The position numbers and the translations under genes are program-made. This document shows, piece after piece, positions 59,022 through 63,714 of a DNA stretch of 63,714 nucleotides. The DNA is from a virus, in the IMG/VR virus record IMGVR_UViG_3300025096_000015, positions 1 through 63,714 of that record; one strand, 5' to 3'. Position 1 is the stretch's first letter. Every line of letters starts with the position of its first letter. The notes beneath the pieces are model-generated. The model saw nothing but the letters and a program-made list of their open reading frames with translations. It searched no databases and was not told where the DNA came from.

Positions 59022-62000
59022 ATGGCTAAAATTCCATTTGTTGGATTACACGCCCACAGCGGCTTAAGTTTGAATGATGGTCTGGGATACCCGCAAGATC
59101 ACATGGATTTCGCTTATGAGAACGACGGAAACGCCCTTGCATTGACCGATCATGGTCACATGAACGGGTTGCCTTATCAAGTGCTTCATGCGCGCAAAAT
59201 GCAGGCTAGTGGGAAGAATTTCAAGCCAATCTTCGGCGTCGAAGCTTACTTCAATCCATCTTTAGGACAATGGAGAGAAGAATACGAAAAAGCAAAACAA
59301 GAAAAGAAAAAAGGAATCAAGAACGAAATTGAACTATCTATTGAAGATGAGAGGGCTTCAAAACAGAAAGTTGTAGATATACTCAAAAAGAGAAATCACC
59401 TCATTCTGATCGCGCAGAATCAAGCAGGTTTGAATAATATATTTAAACTTGTGTCGGAGAGCTATAAAGATGAAAACTTTTATCGTTACCCTAGAATTGA
59501 TTATAAGCTTCTTGATCTATATGGTGACGGAATTATTGCCTCTAGTGCTTGTCTTGGCGGTGTTTATGCTGGTGATTATTGGGATTTTCGCGACCTTGGT
59601 AGTGACGCTATTTTAAAAGCTATGCGCCAAACTACAGAGCGCATGAAAAACATATTTGGAGACAGATGGTATGGAGAACTCCAATGGAATAACATTCCAG
59701 AGCAGCATGAACTTAATCAATACATCATCCAGATCTGTCGTGAGTATGATGTAAAATTAATCTCTACAGCTGATAGTCACTATCCTAATCCTGACGCTTG
59801 GAAGGACAGGGAACTATATAAAAGGATCGGATGGTTGGGTAAAGGTGGCTTGCCAGACTATATGTCTTCTGAACTTCCTTCTGGCGTTGAGGAGGTTGGA
59901 TACGAGTTATATCCAAAGAATGGCGATCAGATGTGGGAATCATATCATAACTATTCTAAGTTGGTTGGTTTTGATTACGATGATGATCTTGTGTTGGACT
60001 CAATCAAAAGGACAGAATATATTGCTCACGACTTGATAGAAGATTTCATGCCCGATAATGAAGTTAGACTTCCAAGTTTCGTTGTTCCTGCTGGTAAAAC
60101 AGATATTCAGGCTTTGACACAAGATTGTCTCGAGGGTCTAAAAGAAAAAGATCTTAACAATAAAGATGAATATGTTGACAGGCTTAAAGAAGAACTCTTC
60201 GTTATTCGTGACCGAGGGTTTGCCAAGTACTTCTTAACAATGAAAGCTATTGCAGATAAAGCATCCTCAGTTCAGTTAACAGGGCCAGGCAGAGGCTCGG
60301 CAGCTGGCTCTCTTGTTGCTTACGTTTTAGATATCACACAGGTTGATCCAATTAGACACGGACTTCTGTTTTCAAGGTTTTTGCGTAAAGACGCAACGGA
60401 CTATCCTGATATTGATTATGACGTGAGTGACCCGATGGAAGTGAAGGAGATGTTGATCGAGGAATGGGGCGCTGACACAGTTGCGCCTATTTCAAATTAT
60501 AATACTCTTCAGCTGCGCTCTCTAATCAAAGACGTATCAAAGTTTTATGATGTTCCTTTTGTTGAGGTCAATAACGTAACTGGCAAAATGATCTTCGAAG
60601 CAACTCCGATTGCCAAGAAAGTTCATGGGATCAAATCAGGAGTGTACGCCCCAACTTTTGAAGAAGTAATGGAATACTCAGAGACTTTGAAGAAGTTTCT
60701 TAATAAGTATCCCCATATCAAGACTCACATTGAGGCTCTTCTAGGGCAGGTTAGGAGCGTCTCCAGGCATGCAGGCGGTGTTGTTGTAGGCGAGAACCTA
60801 GACAAGTGGATGCCGCTCGTTAATAGCGGTGGTGTGAGGCAGACTCCTTGGTCAGAGGGTCAGAACGTAAGACATCTTGAACCTCTCGGCTTCATTAAGT
60901 TTGATATTCTTGGACTGGCTTCTTTAAGAATGATCGAAGGATCAATCCGACATGTTCTTAAAAGGCATCACGGCATCGAGGAGCCAACATTCGAGGATGT
61001 GAAGAAATTCTATAATGAGAAGCTGCACCCTGATGTTATAAATTTTAATGACCAGAATGTCTATAAGAATGTTTTCCAGAAAGGTAAGTGGACAGGTATA
61101 TTCCAATTCACAGAACAGGGAGCACAGGAATTTTGTAAGAAGGCAAAGCCAAAAAACTTGATTGATATTTCTGCTATCACTTCAATCTATCGCCCAGGTC
61201 CACTCGGTGCAGATGTAGATAAGTCTTACGTAGATGCAAAGCGAGATCCTGGAAGCGTGAATTATGTTCACAAGCTTGTAAAGGATGTGACAAAAGAAAC
61301 TTATGGATTTCTTATCTTTCAGGAGCAAATCGCTTTGCTGGCTCACAAACTTGGCAAAAACATTTCCCTTGATGAAGGTAACGCTCTGCGAAAGTATTTG
61401 ACAAAGAAAGGAACTGGAGATGAATCAAAGAAGAAAGAGAAGATTTATAATAAATTCGTTGAAGGCTGTATAGAAAAGAAGTTATCAATGTCGCAGGCTG
61501 ATCAACTTTGGCAGACATTTGAATACTTTTCTGGCTATGGCTTCAACAAATCCCACGCAGTAAGTTATAGTATTCTTAGCTTTCAGTGCGCATGGTTACT
61601 GAATTATTATCCTGTAGAGTGGACTGCCGCTTTCCTCGACAAAGAACCCGAAAGCAGAAAAGAAAAAGCAATTAACATTGCTAAGTCAATGGGGTTTAAG
61701 ATTCAACCACTTAATATAAATTCTTCAGGGACAGTTTGGGAAATTACTGAAGATGGTAAGACTCTCATTCAGCCACTGACTTCCGTTAAAGGCTTAGGGG
61801 ATAAAGCTATTGAACAGATCACGCAGCATCGCCCGTTTAATACTATTGAAGAATTATTGTTTAATGAAGATATCATTTATAGTAAGTTAAACAAGAAAGC
61901 TTTGGACGTTCTTGTACGGAGTGGAGCGGTTGAAGGTCTGATAGATGACAGGTTTTCTGGAGTGAAACACTTTTGGTCCGCTGCTGTTGTTGATCGTCCA

Positions 62001-62429
62001 AAAAAGGAAAAACAATTACACGACAATATTGAACTTTACAGACCAGAAGGAGACTTCACAGTTGAAGAAAAGATTGCTAACAAAGCGAATTTGACTGGTG
62101 TTTTCCCAATTGATCTTGTACTAACTGAGCGTGTGAAAAGCAAACTCGAAGAATATTTTGTTCCACCGATTGCTGAATATGACCCAGAGCTTCAGGTTGT
62201 CTGGTTTATCCCGAGAGAAATCATAAGAAGAAAAACAAAAAACGGCAAAGAATATTGGATTGTCAATGTAATCGATTCAACAAGTAACCAAACTACAATT
62301 AGATGTTGGGGAGTTCGAGAAAAAGACATAATCCATGTTAATCGACCTTACATGTGTAAAATTGATTACAACGAACAATGGGGATTTTCTTCTAGATCTG
62401 TAAGGCATAATTGGAGGCTATTAGGATGA
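59022..62429 (+). CDS. dnaE: DNA polymerase III alpha subunit (DnaE-type, family C)
   Basis: This 1135-residue replicative polymerase has a PHP domain at the N-terminus (VGLHAHSGLSLNDGLGYP, ALALTDHGHMNG, FKPIFGVEAYF), then the polymerase core with GPGRGSAAGSLVAYVLDIT and FRKDATDYPDIDYDVSDPME-like catalytic acids (PDIDYD at about 463-468). It continues with RHAGGVVVGENLD, SIYRPGPLGAD, IFQEQIALLAHKLG and GYGFNKSHAVSYS. A helix-hairpin-helix region (GLGDKAIEQITQHRPF) and an OB-like end follow. T4 relatives normally have family B (gp43) instead. Proofreading is not obvious unless PHP provides it. Confidence 0.93.
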   Translation: MAKIPFVGLHAHSGLSLNDGLGYPQDHMDFAYENDGNALALTDHGHMNGLPYQVLHARKMQASGKNFKPIFGVEAYFNPSLGQWREEYEKAKQEKKKGIKNEIELSIEDERASKQKVVDILKKRNHLILIAQNQAGLNNIFKLVSESYKDENFYRYPRIDYKLLDLYGDGIIASSACLGGVYAGDYWDFRDLGSDAILKAMRQTTERMKNIFGDRWYGELQWNNIPEQHELNQYIIQICREYDVKLISTADSHYPNPDAWKDRELYKRIGWLGKGGLPDYMSSELPSGVEEVGYELYPKNGDQMWESYHNYSKLVGFDYDDDLVLDSIKRTEYIAHDLIEDFMPDNEVRLPSFVVPAGKTDIQALTQDCLEGLKEKDLNNKDEYVDRLKEELFVIRDRGFAKYFLTMKAIADKASSVQLTGPGRGSAAGSLVAYVLDITQVDPIRHGLLFSRFLRKDATDYPDIDYDVSDPMEVKEMLIEEWGADTVAPISNYNTLQLRSLIKDVSKFYDVPFVEVNNVTGKMIFEATPIAKKVHGIKSGVYAPTFEEVMEYSETLKKFLNKYPHIKTHIEALLGQVRSVSRHAGGVVVGENLDKWMPLVNSGGVRQTPWSEGQNVRHLEPLGFIKFDILGLASLRMIEGSIRHVLKRHHGIEEPTFEDVKKFYNEKLHPDVINFNDQNVYKNVFQKGKWTGIFQFTEQGAQEFCKKAKPKNLIDISAITSIYRPGPLGADVDKSYVDAKRDPGSVNYVHKLVKDVTKETYGFLIFQEQIALLAHKLGKNISLDEGNALRKYLTKKGTGDESKKKEKIYNKFVEGCIEKKLSMSQADQLWQTFEYFSGYGFNKSHAVSYSILSFQCAWLLNYYPVEWTAAFLDKEPESRKEKAINIAKSMGFKIQPLNINSSGTVWEITEDGKTLIQPLTSVKGLGDKAIEQITQHRPFNTIEELLFNEDIIYSKLNKKALDVLVRSGAVEGLIDDRFSGVKHFWSAAVVDRPKKEKQLHDNIELYRPEGDFTVEEKIANKANLTGVFPIDLVLTERVKSKLEEYFVPPIAEYDPELQVVWFIPREIIRRKTKNGKEYWIVNVIDSTSNQTTIRCWGVREKDIIHVNRPYMCKIDYNEQWGFSSRSVRHNWRLLG

Positions 62430-62878
62430 AAAAAATATGCAGTAAATGCAAAGTAAAACAACAAACAACTGAGTTTTACAAAAAAAGTGGTAGAGGAGGC
62501 GGTCTAACCTCCCAGTGTAGGACTTGTATCCTTGCAAATCTTGCTCGATACCACGCAAAAATAATAGAAAATGTGATTTATATGGTGGTTTGTCCAAAAG
62601 GTGAATTTTATATTGGTTCGACTAAGCAAGGCATACTTAGATTAAAAGAACATTTTAAAACCCGCGAATCTAACACGAAGGGCAAAACTCTGGCACAATT
62701 TCTTAAAAAAAATAATTATAAAAGAAAAGATATAGAATGGAAAGTTCTCGAAAAGTTCCCGCCAGGTCAAGAGAAGAAAATGAGAGCGAGAGAATGCGAA
62801 GTCATCAAAGAACATATCGACAATCCTCTGTGTATAAATAAAGAAAACACGTTGTATAGCGGGGAATGGGCAGATTGA
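62426..62878 (+). CDS. GIY-YIG endonuclease with N-terminal zinc finger
   Basis: The protein is 150 residues from the ATGA overlapping the polymerase stop, with GGAGG at 9 bases. The N-terminal finger is CSKCKVKQQTTEFYKKSGRG ... CRTC. The catalytic domain starts VIYMVVCPKGEFYIGSTKQG, with RLKEHF after it, matching the GIY-YIG fold (Tyr pair, Gly, then His). Such genes are free-standing homing endonucleases in T4-like phages, often placed beside DNA polymerase. No intron is visible. Confidence 0.75.
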   Translation: MKKICSKCKVKQQTTEFYKKSGRGGGLTSQCRTCILANLARYHAKIIENVIYMVVCPKGEFYIGSTKQGILRLKEHFKTRESNTKGKTLAQFLKKNNYKRKDIEWKVLEKFPPGQEKKMRARECEVIKEHIDNPLCINKENTLYSGEWAD

Positions 62879-63582
62879 AGACTTGGATTTTTGATGTAGA
62901 TGCAACACTGACTCCTCCTAGAGATAAAATAGACAATGACTTCGAGGAGTTCTTTTATAATTGGATATTAGATAACGACACTTACTTGTGTTCAGGAAGC
63001 GACATCGACAAACTAAAAGAACAGTTGACACCCAGAATTCTCAACAATGTCAAAGGTGTGTTTACATGCATGGCAAATGCCTATTATGAAGGTGGAGAGG
63101 AAATATATAGAAAAGACTTCGAACCACCAGTGGGTTTAGAAGAAGACTTAAAATACTTTTTGTTCTCTTCGCTCTATGAGAACAGAACAGGAAACCACAT
63201 TGAAAAGAGAATTGGCATATGGAATTTTTCTATTGTTGGCAGGAATGCGGATAAGGAAGAAAGAGAGCACTTTAAAAATTGGGACAAAGAACATGGCTCA
63301 AGAAAAACAATCTCTTCATATTTGAACAGCAGATACAGAGACACAGTTGAGACAAGCATTGGCGGTGATATCTCAATTGACATATGCAATTTAGAACGAG
63401 ACAAGAGACAAGTGGTCGAACATTTGTCTGATTTAGATTTTTCAAATATTGTTTTTATTGGTGATAGGATTTACCCTGGCGGCAATGACTATGCACTGGC
63501 AAAAGCTGTTGAAAAGCGAGGCGGAAAATCTATAAATGTAGATGGCTGGGAAGAAACGAGAAATATTTTATTAAAAACTTGA
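62866..63582 (+). CDS. HAD-family protein related to eukaryotic-type phosphomannomutase
   Basis: This 238-residue protein has WIFDVDATLTPPRD (nucleophile Asp10, Asp12), SIVGRNADKEEREHFKNW (substrate arginine segment), SIGGDISIDICNLERDKRQV and IVFIGDRIYPGGNDYALAKA. This series is that of alpha-PMM (PMM2-like HAD) enzymes, where GGQISFDV and GDKTMPGGND are matching features. It could interconvert sugar phosphates for glycosylation, but mutase and phosphatase cannot be told apart. Start is ATG 62866 or TTG 62875, which overlaps the previous stop. Confidence 0.75.
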   Translation: MGRLKTWIFDVDATLTPPRDKIDNDFEEFFYNWILDNDTYLCSGSDIDKLKEQLTPRILNNVKGVFTCMANAYYEGGEEIYRKDFEPPVGLEEDLKYFLFSSLYENRTGNHIEKRIGIWNFSIVGRNADKEEREHFKNWDKEHGSRKTISSYLNSRYRDTVETSIGGDISIDICNLERDKRQVVEHLSDLDFSNIVFIGDRIYPGGNDYALAKAVEKRGGKSINVDGWEETRNILLKT

Positions 63583-63607
63583 CAAATAATAAATTTGATG
63601 TTATAAA
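63579..63607 (+). promoter_or_regulatory. Consensus sigma70-type promoter (TTGACA-17-TATAAA)
   Basis: TTGACA at 63579 overlaps the stop of the HAD gene, and TATAAA at 63602 lies 17 bases on. AAGGAGG overlaps the -10 and continues to 63612. It drives the dUTPase. Confidence 0.75.
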
Positions 63608-63613
63608 GGAGGT

Positions 63614-63714
63614 ATGATGAATATTAAATTTTACAAAATCAGAAAGGATGCTAAAATGCCCGTAAGGGCACACTCGATAGATGCTGGTATGGACTTGTTT
63701 TATTGTCCAAGCCC
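63614..63714 (+). CDS. dut: dUTPase (trimeric type), 3' partial
   Basis: The frame begins MMNIKFYKIRKDAKMPVRAH and continues SIDAGMDLFYCPSP to the window end. P-x-R-A-x-x-x-D-A-G-x-D-L is motif 1 of homotrimeric dUTPases, which turn dUTP into dUMP to keep uracil out of DNA and to feed dTTP synthesis. Start is the first or second of two adjacent ATGs (63614, 63617); AAGGAGG ends at 63612, which favours the second. Only about a fifth of the protein lies in the window. Confidence 0.85.
   Translation, partial: MMNIKFYKIRKDAKMPVRAHSIDAGMDLFYCPS

Noticed and set aside
1-63714. CRISPR arrays, rRNA, insertion sequences, integrase or attachment sites
   Set aside because: No spaced direct repeats, transposase, integrase or rRNA-like sequences were seen. 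The only clear tandem repeat is in the portal gene.

Overview
The window is an internal piece of a large, AT-rich (about 60-65% A+T by eye) lytic double-stranded DNA phage with a contractile tail. Every supported gene lies on the + strand, packed head to tail, mostly with ATGA or TAATG overlaps. The virion genes match the T4 superfamily in kind and partly in order (terminase, portal, prohead protease, core/scaffold, capsid, neck, sheath, tube, hub chaperone, tape measure, baseplate), but most are divergent or of unusual size. The accessory genes (ribosomal protein bS21, B12-dependent ribonucleotide reductase, DnaE-type polymerase, FKBP isomerase, GroES-like cochaperonin) are of the kind seen in marine myoviruses. 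The host cannot be named. There are no integrase, repressor, rRNA or CRISPR signals.

Layout. 1-4411: virion appendage proteins, including two paralogues. 4424-6431: RuvC-like resolvase, primase and three small genes, one a cysteine-rich microprotein. 6435-9860: a consensus promoter and a fused Mre11/Rad50-type (gp47-gp46) nuclease. 9895-11616: a small membrane-protein cassette that may serve lysis, then a small structural-like gene. 11641-18762: packaging and head genes (terminase, portal, protease). 18765-27653: a 1055-residue internal head protein, core-like protein, bS21, appendage proteins, scaffold, major capsid protein and a strong terminator. 27696-43570: neck, sheath, tube, hub chaperones, tape measure, baseplate. 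43583-63714: DNA metabolism and host takeover: short family A polymerase, a divergent FtsZ/tubulin-like protein, ssDNA-binding protein, SlyD-like isomerase, UvsX, deaminase, flap nuclease, tRNA-Ile(UAU), helicase, NrdJ, GroES-like protein, lytic transglycosylase, ParB-like protein, nucleotidyltransferase-like protein, DnaE, GIY-YIG nuclease, a eukaryotic-type phosphomannomutase-like HAD protein and the start of dUTPase.

Two promoter classes divide the map. Six TTGACA-17 bp-TATANN sigma70-type promoters precede DNA-metabolism and takeover genes; a seventh, slightly different one precedes the packaging operon. Six copies of another motif, ACTAYTTATA-like, sit 14-39 bases before virion genes only. 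This suggests an early/middle class read by host sigma70 and a late class read by a phage-directed system.

The points most worth following up are the tubulin-like protein at 44782, the phage bS21 at 22376, the combination of DnaE, a nuclease-free PolA domain and a separate flap nuclease, the probable frameshifts at a ten-A run (11932) and a seven-T run (34913), and a shared C-terminal peptide on head-core proteins.
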